Assembly: GCF_024757985.1 (NCBI RefSeq)
Contig: NZ_CP103289.1
Span: forward strand, 2,108,001-2,172,000
Reading direction: 5' to 3'
DNA: 64,000 nt
DNA from: Cellulomonas sp. NS3
Lineage (GTDB): Bacteria > Actinomycetota > Actinomycetes > Actinomycetales > Cellulomonadaceae
The notes beneath the pieces were generated by a model. It made no database searches. It worked only from the letters and a program-made list of their open reading frames with translations, and was not told the DNA's origin. Below are positions 16,157 to 25,250 of this stretch, piece by piece. A program made the translations under genes and the position numbers. Every line of letters begins with the position of its first letter. Positions within the stretch are counted from its first letter, which is position 1.

Positions 16157-17772
16157 GCACCCGCACGACCGTCCTGTGGGTGCCCGACTGGCCCGTGCTC
16201 GCCGCGGTCCGGGCCGGTCAGGTCCCGCCGCACCTGCCCGCCGCGGTGCACGACGCCCGCCGGGTCACCGCGGTCTCGGCGCTCGCCCGGTCGCAGGGCG
16301 TGCGCCGTGGCATGCGCCGGCGCCAGGCCCAGGGCTGCTGCCCCGAGCTCGTGCTGCTCCCCGTCGACGAGGGGCGCGACGTGCGGCTGTTCGAGCCGGT
16401 CGTGGCCGCCGCCGAGACCGTCGTCGCGGGGCTCGAGGTCGCCCGCGCCGGGCTCCTGCTGCTGCCCGCCGGTGGCGCGAGCCGCTACCACGGCTCCGAG
16501 GACGTGCTCGCGGAGCGGCTCGTCACGGCCGTCGCCGAGCGCACCGGGCACGAGGCGCACGTGGGCACCGCCGACGGGCTGCTCGCCGCCGTGCTCGCCG
16601 CCCGCAGCGCGAGCACCGTCCCGCCCGGCGGGTCGCGCGCGTTCCTCGCGCCGCTCGGCGTCGGGGAGCTCGTGCACGCCGCGGTGCAGGACGGCGCGGC
16701 CGAGGAGGTCGCCGCGTTCGTCGACCTGCTGCTGCGGCTCGGCCTGCGCACGCTCGGGGACCTCGCGACGCTGCCGTCGGCGGACGTGCACGCGCGGTTC
16801 GGGCGGACCGGGGCCTGGGCGCACACGCTCGCGCGCGGGGCCGACGACCGACCGCCCGCGCGTCGTCGCCCCGAGACCGACCTCGAGGTCGCGTGCGAGC
16901 TCGACCCGCCCGCCGAGCGCGTCGACGCCGCGACGTTCGCGGGGCGCCGGCTCGCCGAGGAGCTCCACGCGCTGCTGGTCGAGCACTCCGTGACGTGCGG
17001 GCGGCTGCAGATCGTGGCCCGCACCGACGCGGGCGAGGAGCTCGCGCGCACGTGGCGCACCGACCTCGGCGGGCTCGGCGGGCTCACCGCGGCGCGGATC
17101 ACCGACCGCGTGCGCTGGCAGCTCGAGGGCTGGCTCACGACGGGGGCGCTCGCAGGGCGTCCGGGCCGGCGCGCGCGCGACCTGACCGCGGACGACCCGG
17201 CGCCGGCCGCGCTCGTGCACCTGACGATCGCGGCCCAGGACGTCGCCCCCGCGGGCGCCGAGCAGGGCCGGCTGTGGGGCGGGCCGTCCGGCGGCGACCT
17301 GCGTGCGCACCGGGCGCTGGACCGCGTGCAGGGGCTCATCGGCGGCGACGGCGTGCTCACGGTGGCCCTCCAGGGCGGGCGCGACCTGCGCGACCAGGTG
17401 CACCTGCGCCCGTGGGGCGACCAGACGGCCGCCCCGCGCCCGGCGGACCGCCCGTGGCCCGGGCGGCTGCCCGAGCCCGCGCCCGCGACCGTGCTGACCG
17501 AGCCGCAGCCGGTCGACGTGCGTGACGCGGCGGGCACGCGCGTGCGGCTCGACGAGCGCGCGGTCCTCAGCGGGGAGCCCGCGACGGTGCGCTGGCCCGG
17601 GGAGGACCCGCGGGCCGTCGCGGGCTGGGCCGGGCCGTGGCCGCTCGCGGACCGGTGGTGGACCGGGGCGGTCCGGGTGCGCTCGCACGTGCAGGCAACG
17701 CTCGACGACGGGCGCGCGGTGCTGCTCGCGTGCACGGACGGGGTGTGGACGTGCGAGGCGACGTACGACTGA
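16153..17772 (+). CDS. imuB: ImuB, inactive Y-family polymerase subunit of the mutasome
   Basis: A 539-residue Y-family (DinB-like) protein. The N-terminus TVLWVPDWPV stands where active Y polymerases have the first catalytic Asp pair, and GLLLLPAGGASRYHGSED stands where they have S-x-D-E. The acidic catalytic residues are therefore missing, as is characteristic of ImuB. A thumb-like HhH region (LRLGLRTLGDLATLPSADVHARFG) and a little-finger domain follow. Known ImuB recruits DnaE2 to the beta clamp and interacts with ImuA'. The ATG at 16153 overlaps the imuA' stop (ATGA), so translation is coupled. A clamp-binding motif was not pinned down by eye. Confidence 0.9.
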   Translation: MSTRTTVLWVPDWPVLAAVRAGQVPPHLPAAVHDARRVTAVSALARSQGVRRGMRRRQAQGCCPELVLLPVDEGRDVRLFEPVVAAAETVVAGLEVARAGLLLLPAGGASRYHGSEDVLAERLVTAVAERTGHEAHVGTADGLLAAVLAARSASTVPPGGSRAFLAPLGVGELVHAAVQDGAAEEVAAFVDLLLRLGLRTLGDLATLPSADVHARFGRTGAWAHTLARGADDRPPARRRPETDLEVACELDPPAERVDAATFAGRRLAEELHALLVEHSVTCGRLQIVARTDAGEELARTWRTDLGGLGGLTAARITDRVRWQLEGWLTTGALAGRPGRRARDLTADDPAPAALVHLTIAAQDVAPAGAEQGRLWGGPSGGDLRAHRALDRVQGLIGGDGVLTVALQGGRDLRDQVHLRPWGDQTAAPRPADRPWPGRLPEPAPATVLTEPQPVDVRDAAGTRVRLDERAVLSGEPATVRWPGEDPRAVAGWAGPWPLADRWWTGAVRVRSHVQATLDDGRAVLLACTDGVWTCEATYD

Positions 17773-17826
17773 GCGGCACCGGCAGGGACACGACGCGGAG
17801 GGAGACGAGGGGGAGGGGGACGCACG

Positions 17827-20800
17827 ATGACGGGGACGGGACGGTCCGCGCGCTACGCCGAGCTGCACGCGCACTCCGCGTTCAGCTTCCTCGACGGCGC
17901 GAGCCAGCCCGAGGAGCTCGCGTACGAGGCTGCCCGCCTCGGCCTGTCGGCGCTCGCGCTGACCGACCACGACGGGCTCTACGGCGTCGTGCGGTTCGCG
18001 CAGGCGGCCCGGCTCGTCGGGCTCCCCACGGTGTTCGGCGCCGAGCTGCACCTGCCCGTGCCCGGCGGGACACCCGGGGCGAGCCCCGGCACGACCCCCG
18101 GGCGCCCCCGCCCCCGGCCCGGACCCGACGTGCTCGACCCCCCGACCGGCGTGCCCGACCCCCGCGCGACGCACCTGCCCGTGCTGGCGCGCGGCCCCGA
18201 CGGCTACCGCGCGCTGTCCCGCGCGATCGCGACCGCGCACCTCGCGACCGGGACCAAGGGCGCCGCGCACTACACGCTCGAGGGGCTCGCCGAGGAGGCC
18301 GCCGGGCAGTGGCTCGTGCTCACCGGGTGCCGCAAGGGCGCGGTGCGGCGCGCGCTGACCGGGCGCGCGGGTGCCGGGCCCGTGACGCCCGAGGGCTTCG
18401 TCGCCGCGCGCGCCGAGGTCGACCGGCTCGTCGCGCTGTTCGGCCACGACAACGTCGCGGTCGAGGTCACCGACACGGGCGACCCGTTCGACTCCGAGCT
18501 CGCGGACGCGCTCGCGGCCCTCGCCGCCGCGGGCGACCTGCCGCTCGTCGCGACCGGCAACGTGCACTACGCGACCCCGCGCGACGCCGACCTGGCGGCC
18601 GCGCTCGCCGCGGTGCGTGCGCGCTCGTCGATGGAGGACCTCGACGGCTGGCTGCCGGGCGCCCCGACCGCGCACCTGCGCTCGGCGCGCGAGATGCTCA
18701 TGCGCCACCGCCGCCACCCCGACGCGGTGGCGACCGCGGCGGACCTCGCGCGCGAGTGCGCGTTCGACCTGTCCCTCGTCGCCCCGAACCTGCCGCCGTA
18801 CCCCGTGCCGGCGGGCCACACCGAGGCGACGTGGCTGCGCGAGCTCGTCCGGCGCGGCGCGCGCGAGCTCTACGGGCCGCCCGGGGCCGAGTCGGTGCCC
18901 GGGGCGTACGCGCAGATCGAGCACGAGCTGCGCGTCATCGAGGACCTCGGCTTCCCCGGCTACTTCCTCGTCGTGTACGACCTCGTCGACTTCTGCCGCC
19001 GCAACGGGATCCTCGCGCAGGGCCGTGGCTCGGCCGCAAACTCGGCGGTCTGCTACGCGCTGCGCGTCACCGCCGTCGACGCCGTCAAGCACGGGCTGCT
19101 GTTCGAGCGCTTCCTGGCCCCCGAGCGCGACGGTCCGCCCGACATCGACGTCGACATCGAGTCGGGCCGCCGCGAGGAGGTCATCCAGTACGTCTACGCC
19201 AAGCACGGGCGCACGCACGCCGCGCAGGTCGCCAACGTCATCGGCTACCGCCCGCGCTCGGCGGTGCGCGACGCCGCACGCGCGCTCGGGTACGACGTCG
19301 GGCAGCAGGACGCCTGGAGCAAGAGCATCGAGCGGTGGGGGAGCCTGCGCGGACCCGACCGCGGGCTCCCGTGGTGGCAGGGCGCGGCGCCGGTGTCCGC
19401 GACGCCCGACCACGGGCCGGCGCCGGTTCCCGGTCAGGCGCCCGGCCAGCGGCCCGGTCAAGCGCACCGGCCCGTCGTCCCCGACCACCGCGTGCACGAC
19501 ACCGACCGCGCCGTCGGGGAGCCCACCAAGGACCGCCACGACGTCGTCCCCGCGCACCTGCCGCCCGCCGCGAGCGACCTCGACGAGATCCCCGAGCACG
19601 TCATCGACCTCGCCGAACGGTTCCTGCGCCTGCCGCGCCACCTGGGCATCCACTCGGGCGGCATGGTGATGTGCGACCGGCCGGTCATCGAGGTGTGCCC
19701 CGTCGAGTGGGCGCGGATGCCCGGGCGCACGGTGCTGCAGTGGGACAAGGACGACTGCGCCGACGCCGGGCTGGTCAAGTTCGACCTGCTGGGCCTCGGG
19801 ATGCTGACCGCGCTGCGCATCGGCTTCGACCAGGTGCGCGACCACGAGGGCGTGCACGTCGAGCTCCACGGGCTCCCGCACGAGGACCCCGCGGTGTACG
19901 ACCTGCTGTGCGCCGCGGACACCGTGGGCGTGTTCCAGGTCGAGTCGCGGGCGCAGATGGGCACCCTGCCGCGCCTCAAGCCCCGGAAGTTCTACGACAT
20001 CGTCATCGAGGTCGCGCTGATCCGCCCCGGACCCATCCAGGGCGGCTCGGTGCACCCGTACATCAACCGCTACAACGGCCGCGAGAAGGTCACGTACCTG
20101 CACCCGCTGCTCGAGAAGTCGCTGTCCAAGACCCTCGGCGTCCCGCTGTTCCAGGAGCAGCTCATGCAGATGGCCATCGACGTCGCCGACTTCACGCCCG
20201 CCGAGGCCGACCAGCTGCGCCGCGCGATGGGCTCGAAGCGGTCGATCGAGCGCATGGAGGCGATGCGGGCGCGGCTCATGGCCGGGATGGAGGCCAACGG
20301 CATCCCGCCGGGCGTCCGCGAGCAGATCTACGACAAGCTCAAGGCGTTCGCCGACTTCGGCTTCCCCGAGTCGCACTCGTACTCGTTCGCGTTCCTCGTG
20401 TACGCGAGCTCGTGGCTCAAGGTGCACCACCCCGCGGCGTTCTACGCGGGGTTGCTGGCTGCGCAGCCGATGGGCTTCTACTCCCCGCAGTCGCTCGTCG
20501 CCGACGCGCGCCGGCACGGCGTCGAGGTGCTGCGCCCCGACGTGCAGCACTCGGACGTCCAGGCGTGCGTCGAGCGCACGGCCCCGCCGCCGCCGGGCGG
20601 TGAGCCGCCGTTGGTCCCGACGCCGTCGGGCACCGCAGCCGTCGGTGCGCGCACGCCGGCCGGGCGCACGCTCGTGGTGCGGATGGGGCTCGCGTCGGTG
20701 CGGGGCGTGGGGGAGGACGTCGCGGAGCGGCTCGTCGCAGAGCGGCGCGCGCACGGGCCGTTCGCGGGCCTGCGCGACCTCGCGCGGCGCGTGCGCCTGA

Positions 20801-21372
20801 CGACCGCGCAGCTCGAGGCGCTCGCGACGGGCGGCGCGCTCGGCAGCCTCGGGGCGACGCGGCGCGAGGCGCTGTGGGCCGCGGGTGCGCTCGCGCAGGA
20901 GAGCCCCGACACGCTCCCGGGGGTCTCCGTGGGCGTGAGCGCCCCGACGCTGCCCGGGATGAGCGACGTCGAGCTCGCCGTCGCGGACGTGTGGGCGACC
21001 GGGGTCTCGACCGACTCGTTCCCGACGCAGTTCGTGCGCGACGGGCTCGACTCCGCGGGGGTCCTGCGCGTCGAGCAGGCGTTCCGCCACGAGACCGGGC
21101 GCCGCGTCGCCGTCGCCGGGGTCATCACGCACCGCCAGCGGCCCGGGACCGCCGGGGGCGTGACGTTCCTGTCGCTCGAGGACGAGACGGGGCTGCTCAA
21201 CGTCATCTGCTCCGCGGGCCTCTGGCAGCGGTTCCGCAAGGTCGCGCGCACGTCACCGGCGCTCGTCGTGCGCGGCCGGCTCGAGCGGGCCGACGGCGCG
21301 ACGAACCTCATCGCCGAGCACCTCGCGCCGCTGTCGCTGCGGGTGCGGTCCTCGTCGCGCGACTTCCACTAA
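17827..21372 (+). CDS. dnaE2: error-prone DNA polymerase DnaE2
   Basis: A 1181-residue C-family polymerase. The PHP domain is at 1-280 (ELHAHSAFSFLDGA; LTDHDG, with the metal-ligand HxH kept). The palm carries PDIDVDIES with catalytic Asp residues, preceded by GRGSAANSAVCY. The helix-hairpin-helix region follows (MGLASVRGVGEDVAERL). An OB fold (VAVAGVITHRQRPGTAGGVTF) ends the protein. Two Pro/Gly-rich insertions, at about 80-115 and 505-570, make it longer than the roughly 1080 residues usual for the family. DnaE2 carries out translesion synthesis with ImuA' and ImuB. It starts at an ATG preceded by GGAGGGG, 54 nt after imuB. Confidence 0.95.
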   Translation: MTGTGRSARYAELHAHSAFSFLDGASQPEELAYEAARLGLSALALTDHDGLYGVVRFAQAARLVGLPTVFGAELHLPVPGGTPGASPGTTPGRPRPRPGPDVLDPPTGVPDPRATHLPVLARGPDGYRALSRAIATAHLATGTKGAAHYTLEGLAEEAAGQWLVLTGCRKGAVRRALTGRAGAGPVTPEGFVAARAEVDRLVALFGHDNVAVEVTDTGDPFDSELADALAALAAAGDLPLVATGNVHYATPRDADLAAALAAVRARSSMEDLDGWLPGAPTAHLRSAREMLMRHRRHPDAVATAADLARECAFDLSLVAPNLPPYPVPAGHTEATWLRELVRRGARELYGPPGAESVPGAYAQIEHELRVIEDLGFPGYFLVVYDLVDFCRRNGILAQGRGSAANSAVCYALRVTAVDAVKHGLLFERFLAPERDGPPDIDVDIESGRREEVIQYVYAKHGRTHAAQVANVIGYRPRSAVRDAARALGYDVGQQDAWSKSIERWGSLRGPDRGLPWWQGAAPVSATPDHGPAPVPGQAPGQRPGQAHRPVVPDHRVHDTDRAVGEPTKDRHDVVPAHLPPAASDLDEIPEHVIDLAERFLRLPRHLGIHSGGMVMCDRPVIEVCPVEWARMPGRTVLQWDKDDCADAGLVKFDLLGLGMLTALRIGFDQVRDHEGVHVELHGLPHEDPAVYDLLCAADTVGVFQVESRAQMGTLPRLKPRKFYDIVIEVALIRPGPIQGGSVHPYINRYNGREKVTYLHPLLEKSLSKTLGVPLFQEQLMQMAIDVADFTPAEADQLRRAMGSKRSIERMEAMRARLMAGMEANGIPPGVREQIYDKLKAFADFGFPESHSYSFAFLVYASSWLKVHHPAAFYAGLLAAQPMGFYSPQSLVADARRHGVEVLRPDVQHSDVQACVERTAPPPPGGEPPLVPTPSGTAAVGARTPAGRTLVVRMGLASVRGVGEDVAERLVAERRAHGPFAGLRDLARRVRLTTAQLEALATGGALGSLGATRREALWAAGALAQESPDTLPGVSVGVSAPTLPGMSDVELAVADVWATGVSTDSFPTQFVRDGLDSAGVLRVEQAFRHETGRRVAVAGVITHRQRPGTAGGVTFLSLEDETGLLNVICSAGLWQRFRKVARTSPALVVRGRLERADGATNLIAEHLAPLSLRVRSSSRDFH

Positions 21373-21572
21373 GGGCGCGGCGGCGCGTCGCCGGTGCGGG
21401 CCGCACGCCGCCGCCCGGAGAACCAGGACACCAGCAGGAGGGCGGGCACCATCACGACGCCGCGCACCAGGCTCCTGTCCGCCTCCCAGCCCAGGCCCCA
21501 ATACGCCACGGCGGCGATCACCGCTCCGCCGAGGAGGGCGAGCAGCAGCAGCGGTCCATGGCGACGGAGCAT
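21369..21572 (-). CDS. small membrane protein, 67 aa
   Basis: A 67-residue protein with two hydrophobic segments (LLLLALLGGAVIAAVAYWG and VVMVPALLLVSWFSG) and a basic C-terminal tail. GGAGG lies upstream of the ATG at 21572. Its TAG stop overlaps the last bases of dnaE2 by 4 bp in convergent orientation. No family is recognised. The composition and ribosome-binding site make it a likely real gene. Confidence 0.6.
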   Translation of the reverse strand: MLRRHGPLLLLALLGGAVIAAVAYWGLGWEADRSLVRGVVMVPALLLVSWFSGRRRAARTGDAPPRP

Positions 21573-21681
21573 GCGGCGATCCTCCCGTGCGACGCCGGTC
21601 GGCGCTCGCGGACGCGTCCACGCAGCCGGTCGCGACGACGGTCGGCCCGTATTTCGCTCCGGTGCGCCGGAGCGCCGTGGC

Positions 21682-21687
21682 TACGCT
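21682..21687 (+). promoter_or_regulatory. -10 element of the DapA-like gene (leaderless)
   Basis: TACGCT, 6 nt before the ATG at 21694. Confidence 0.55.
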
Positions 21688-21693
21688 GCCCGG

Positions 21694-22620
21694 ATGTCGC
21701 TCTTCGGCCCGCTCGTCGCCTACGTCCCGACCCCTCGCAGCGCCGACGGTGCGCTCGCCCCCGACGTCCTGGGGCACCTCGTCGACCGTGTCGTGGCGGC
21801 GGGTGCGAGCGGGGTGTGCGTGCTCGGCAGCGTCGGGACGTTCGCGTACCTCGACCCTGCGACGCGCCGGGCCGTCGTCGCGGCGGCGGTCGAGGCCACC
21901 GCCGGGCGGGTGCCCGTCATGGCCGGCGTCGGCGCCCTCGCGACCCGTGACGTCCGCACGCTCGCGCGCGGCGCGCAGGACGCCGGCGCCGACGCGCTCC
22001 TGCTGCCGACGACGTCCTACCTGCCCCTGACCGACGACGAGGTCCTGGGCCTCGTGCGCGACGTGACCGAGGCCGCCGGCCCGCCGGTGTGGATTTACCA
22101 CAACCCCGTCAACACGCGGTACGACTTCAGCGTCGAGGCGCTCCTGCGGGCCGCCGCGCTGCCGGGCGTGGGTGGGGTCAAGGACCGCGCGCCGGACGCC
22201 AACGCCGTGCGTGCGCGAGCGGCCGCCGTCCTCGGCGGTGCCCCCGCCGGCCTCGAGGTCGGCTACAGCGGGGACGTGCTCGGCGCGTACGGGCTGCTCG
22301 CGGGCGCCCGGACCTGGCACTCGGCGCTCGCGGGCGTCCTGCCCGGCCCGTACGCCGCCGTCGCGCACCTCGCCGCCCAGGGGGACGAGGAGGGGACGCT
22401 GGCGCTGCTCGACCACCTGGCGCCGCTCGTCGACCTCGTCATGGGCTCGGGCGGGCCGCGCGCGATCCACGCCGTGGGCCAGCTGCTCGGCCTGCCGCTC
22501 GGCGACGTGCCGGCCCCGCTGCGGATGCCCGGGCCGGACGTGCGTGCGGAGCTCGAGGTTGCGCTCGGGGCCGTGCTCGACCGCTTCGCGGACGTGGGCG
22601 CCGCGTCGACGTCCCGCTGA
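21694..22620 (+). CDS. dihydrodipicolinate synthase/N-acetylneuraminate lyase family aldolase
   Basis: A 308-residue (beta/alpha)8-barrel class I aldolase. The catalytic Tyr is in PPVWIYHNPVNTRYDF and the Schiff-base Lys in GVGGVKDRAPD; a GSVGTFAYLD segment replaces the usual GTTGE near the substrate carboxylate site. The DapA superfamily includes lysine biosynthesis, sialic-acid and sugar-acid lyases. The altered GTTGE loop and absence of lysine genes nearby argue against housekeeping DapA. The true substrate, probably a 2-keto acid, is unknown. A longer upstream frame was rejected because the ATG at 21694 follows a leaderless -10. Confidence 0.82.
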   Translation: MSLFGPLVAYVPTPRSADGALAPDVLGHLVDRVVAAGASGVCVLGSVGTFAYLDPATRRAVVAAAVEATAGRVPVMAGVGALATRDVRTLARGAQDAGADALLLPTTSYLPLTDDEVLGLVRDVTEAAGPPVWIYHNPVNTRYDFSVEALLRAAALPGVGGVKDRAPDANAVRARAAAVLGGAPAGLEVGYSGDVLGAYGLLAGARTWHSALAGVLPGPYAAVAHLAAQGDEEGTLALLDHLAPLVDLVMGSGGPRAIHAVGQLLGLPLGDVPAPLRMPGPDVRAELEVALGAVLDRFADVGAASTSR

Positions 22621-22626
22621 ACGGGC

Positions 22627-22788
22627 TCAGTCGAGCTGGCTGAACGCCCGCGCCAGGAGCCGGAACGGGAACGTCGCGGCCCGCACCAGCAGCCCGAGGA
22701 CCTCGACGGCCTCGATCGCGTCCGCGACGCCCTTGACGGCGTTCTTCAGGACGTCGCGCACGCGACGTCGACCACGCGTGCGGTGCAC
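22627..22788 (-). CDS. small hypothetical protein, 53 aa
   Basis: Starts with GTG at 22788 behind a very strong ribosome-binding site, GGGAGGTGAG. The 53-residue product is basic at its N-terminus (MHRTRGRRRVRDVLK), then amphipathic to hydrophobic (AIEAVEVLGLLVRAATFPFR), and ends FSQLD. It may associate with the membrane. It is convergent with the DapA-like gene (6 nt between stops). No family is recognised. Confidence 0.6.
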   Translation of the reverse strand: MHRTRGRRRVRDVLKNAVKGVADAIEAVEVLGLLVRAATFPFRLLARAFSQLD

Positions 22789-22895
22789 GGCTCACCTCCC
22801 CGGACGACGCCGGACACCGTAGCGCGGCGCGCGCCGGTCGAACCCGGACCGCACGCGGCCGCCACCCGCTCGGACGAATTACGCCGAGGCGCGCG

Positions 22896-24128
22896 TCAGT
22901 CGCCGATGCGTGCCGCGTCGTCGGGCAGCGCCTCGTCCTCGTCGGCCGCCACCGGCTCCTCCATGGGCGGGTCGACGCGCCGCAGCCGCGAGAAGATCGC
23001 CCAGAACACCGCCACGAGCGGCACCGAGATGACCGCCCCGAGGATGCCCGCGGTCAGTGTTCCCCCGGTCACGACGAGCGCGACGACGACGGGGTGCAGC
23101 GAGACCTGCTTGCCCATGACGAGCGGCTGCAGGATGTGCCCCTCGAACTGCCCGATGAGCGCGATCCCGATGCCGACGACCGCGGCCTGGATGGGACCGT
23201 TCGCGGCGAGGGCCACGATCATCGCGATGACCATCGCAGCGGGTGCCCCGATGAGCGGGATGAACGCGCCGATGAGCACGAGCACCGCGAGCGGCGCGGC
23301 GAGCGGGACGCCGACGATCGACAGCAGAGCGAACGCGAGCAGCCCGTCCGTCGCGGCGATGATCATCGTGCCGCGCGTGTACCCGGAGAACGTGTACCAA
23401 CCGGCGCTGGCCGCCGTCTTCCAGGTCTCCCGGACGCGCGAGGGGAGCTGGTTGAGGAACCACACCCACATCTCGCGGCCGCGGGCGAGGAAGAACACGG
23501 AGCAGAACGTCGCGAGCGCGAGCGCGGCGAACACCTCGACGACCCCGCCGGCGCCGGCCGCGGCCTGTCCGGCGAGCTCGCCGCCGTGCTCGACGACCCA
23601 CGCGCGCCCGTTGTCGATCCACTCGTTGAGCTGCTCGGTCGTCACGGTGAACGGCAGCGGGCCGTTCTCCAGGAAGTCGATGATGTCGTCGATGCCCTCG
23701 CCGAACTGCACGGACAGGCTCTGCCACTGGCCGGCGACCGAGACCCCGACGTACGTCAGCATCCCGAGCAGCACGAGGATCCCGCCGAGCAGGGACAGCG
23801 CCGTCGCGATCCCGCGCGGCATGATCCGTGCGAGCACGTCGACCGCGGGCCGCAGCACCGCGGTCATGACCAGCGCGATGAACACCGCGACGAACAGGAG
23901 CTGCACGCGCGAGGTCGCGTAGAAGATCAGGGCCACCGCCGCGACGACGACGAGCAGCCGCCACCCGACGCCGGCCATGACGCGCAGCCAGTGCGGTGCC
24001 GTCTGCTCGACGCCGATCACCGACGGGTTGCGCCGCGCGCCGGCGACCTTGCGCGCCGCCGGGCTCGCCCCCGCCAGGAGACGGCTCGGGACCGGCGAGC
24101 GGTCGCTCGACGTGCTCTCCTCGGCCAT
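22896..24128 (-). CDS. AI-2E-family (YdiK/TqsA-like) membrane transporter
   Basis: A 410-residue polytopic membrane protein. After a 50-residue cytosolic tail there are paired helices (LLVVVAAVALIFYATS, LFVAVFIALVMTAVLRP), an extracytoplasmic-looking region around 130-200, then four or more helices including GAFIPLIGAPAAMVIAMIVALA and the conserved GHILQPLVMGKQVSLHPVVVA near the C-terminus. That last motif is diagnostic for the AI-2E family. Known members export autoinducer-2 or act as Na+/H+ antiporters; which applies is open. AGGAGGT precedes the ATG. The acidic C-terminal tail is variable. Confidence 0.88.
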   Translation of the reverse strand: MAEESTSSDRSPVPSRLLAGASPAARKVAGARRNPSVIGVEQTAPHWLRVMAGVGWRLLVVVAAVALIFYATSRVQLLFVAVFIALVMTAVLRPAVDVLARIMPRGIATALSLLGGILVLLGMLTYVGVSVAGQWQSLSVQFGEGIDDIIDFLENGPLPFTVTTEQLNEWIDNGRAWVVEHGGELAGQAAAGAGGVVEVFAALALATFCSVFFLARGREMWVWFLNQLPSRVRETWKTAASAGWYTFSGYTRGTMIIAATDGLLAFALLSIVGVPLAAPLAVLVLIGAFIPLIGAPAAMVIAMIVALAANGPIQAAVVGIGIALIGQFEGHILQPLVMGKQVSLHPVVVALVVTGGTLTAGILGAVISVPLVAVFWAIFSRLRRVDPPMEEPVAADEDEALPDDAARIGD

Positions 24129-24311
24129 GCCGACCTCCTGGTCCGCGGGCGCGCGAGGATCTCACCCCGACCGCCCGTACGCTGCTGGAACGCCTGTCGG
24201 GGCCAGTGTGCCCCCCAGGGCCGATGCATGCTCGGCCGCCGCACCGTGCTATGTTTTCTGCCGCACCTGAGGGAGCGCCGGGAGTGCCCGACGTCCTCTC
24301 ACGGTCCACCT

Positions 24312-24394
24312 GTCCGGGTGGCGGAATGGCAGACGCGCTAGCTTGAGGTGCTAGTGCCCTAACGGGCGTGGGGGTTCAAGTCCCCCTCCGGACA
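24312..24394 (+). tRNA. tRNA-Leu (anticodon GAG)
   Basis: An 83-nt class II tRNA. The acceptor stem pairs GTCCGGG at 24312-24318 with TCCGGAC at 24387-24393 (terminal G-T allowed), with A as discriminator; CCA is not encoded. The anticodon arm CTAGC-TTGAGGT-GCTAG gives GAG. A long variable arm (about 24355-24370) and a T-arm GGGGG-TTCAAGT-CCCCC complete it. It borders the Fic/Jet block. Confidence 0.95.
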
Positions 24395-24415
24395 CTCGTT
24401 GAGACAGCGACGAAC

Positions 24416-24450
24416 ACGGCCTGACCTGCGGAGACGCGTGGTCGGGCCGT
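24416..24450 (+). terminator. hairpin downstream of tRNA-Leu
   Basis: ACGGCCTGACC (24416-24426) can pair with GGTCGGGCCGT (24440-24450) through one G-U pair, giving an 11-bp stem and a 13-nt loop. TTGCTCGTTC follows, not a full U tract. Likely tRNA terminator. Confidence 0.5.
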
Positions 24451-24550
24451 TGCTCGTTCACGGCGCGCGAGCCCGTCCGGCGCGCGAGGTCGTGCCGCCC
24501 GCCGTGGGCTCCTTCTCGTCCGGCCCCGTGTGCGTGCCCCCGCGTGGGTG

Positions 24551-25096
24551 TCAGGGCAGGAGCGGCCGCACCGCACCCCAGGCCCGCACGTCGGTCTCGA
24601 ACCGGGGCACGGGCGCGTGCTGCGCGATCGCCAGCCCGGGGGTCAGCAGGTTCTTCACCTCCCTCAGCTCGCGCACCTGCGCCGGCGGCAGCTCCCGCCA
24701 GTGCTCGGCGCGGCGCCGGGCCTCGTCGGCGGTCAGGGGGAGCGAGCGGAACAGCCGGTCGAGCATCGCGTCAGGGTCGAGCAGATCGACGTCCGTGCGG
24801 GCCTGCGTGCGGGCGAGCAGCGCGGCGCTGGCGTTCAGCCGGCGGGTGAGGTGGGCGAGGTCGTCCTCGAGGCCGGTCGCGTGCACGGCCCCGGCGGCGT
24901 GCTCGACTGCGCGGCACCGGACCGCCCAGTCGCGCGGCTCGGCGTCCGCGTCGGCTGCGAGCACGAGCGCGGTGATCTGGAACGCCACCCCGAGCCACTC
25001 CTGGGGGTCGAGCGCGTCGACGGGTGGCTCGCCGGCGGCGAGCAGTCGACTCAGGACGCCCAGGTCGAGCTGGGCGAGCTCTCGGGATCGACTCAT
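24551..25096 (-). CDS. hypothetical protein, 181 aa, divergent from the Fic gene
   Basis: A soluble, largely helical protein from the ATG at 25096 (MSRSRELAQLDLGVLSRLLA). Recognisable features are a Trp-containing segment (LDPQEWLGVAFQITALVLAA), a middle helix with LAHLTRRLNASAALLARTQ, and EARRRAEHWRELPPAQVRELREVKN. No catalytic motif stands out. It lies divergent from the Fic gene, with a 16-nt palindrome between the two. That placement could make it a partner or an independent gene; the sequence does not show which. I do not recognise a family. Confidence 0.55.
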   Translation of the reverse strand: MSRSRELAQLDLGVLSRLLAAGEPPVDALDPQEWLGVAFQITALVLAADADAEPRDWAVRCRAVEHAAGAVHATGLEDDLAHLTRRLNASAALLARTQARTDVDLLDPDAMLDRLFRSLPLTADEARRRAEHWRELPPAQVRELREVKNLLTPGLAIAQHAPVPRFETDVRAWGAVRPLLP

Positions 25097-25217
25097 GGTG
25101 CGATGGTCCCCGATCGGAGTCGGCGGCGCCGTGATCTGCTCGCGGACCGGGCTCGACGTGGATGGCGGACGGCTCGGCGAACCGCCGTACCCGTGCACAG
25201 CCATCGCCGTTACTAAT

Positions 25218-25233
25218 GGATGTTCGAACATCC
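25218..25233. promoter_or_regulatory. 16-nt palindrome in the -35 region of the Fic gene
   Basis: GGATGTTCGAACATCC is a perfect palindrome ending 5 nt before the -10 hexamer TAATCT. It overlaps the expected -35 and is a strong operator candidate. It is not a LexA box, because the GTTC and GAAC halves are in the opposite order. Confidence 0.65.
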
Positions 25234-25238
25234 GATGC

Positions 25239-25244
25239 TAATCT
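25239..25244 (+). promoter_or_regulatory. -10 element of the Fic gene (leaderless)
   Basis: TAATCT, 6 nt before the ATG at 25251. Confidence 0.6.
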
Positions 25245-25250
25245 CGTGGG

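Noticed and set aside
15046-21132. A 2028-codon open frame on the minus strand.
   Set aside because: It is antisense to the mutasome operon and made of Arg, Pro, Gly and Ala codons, as expected from the GC bias. The plus-strand proteins have clear motifs.
21694-22620. Housekeeping dihydrodipicolinate synthase (dapA).
   Set aside because: The GTTGE substrate loop is changed to GSVGT and no lysine pathway gene is near, so I keep the call at family level.
25218-25233. LexA site upstream of the Fic gene.
   Set aside because: The site contains GTTC-GAAC, not GAAC-N4-GTTC, so it is not an SOS box.
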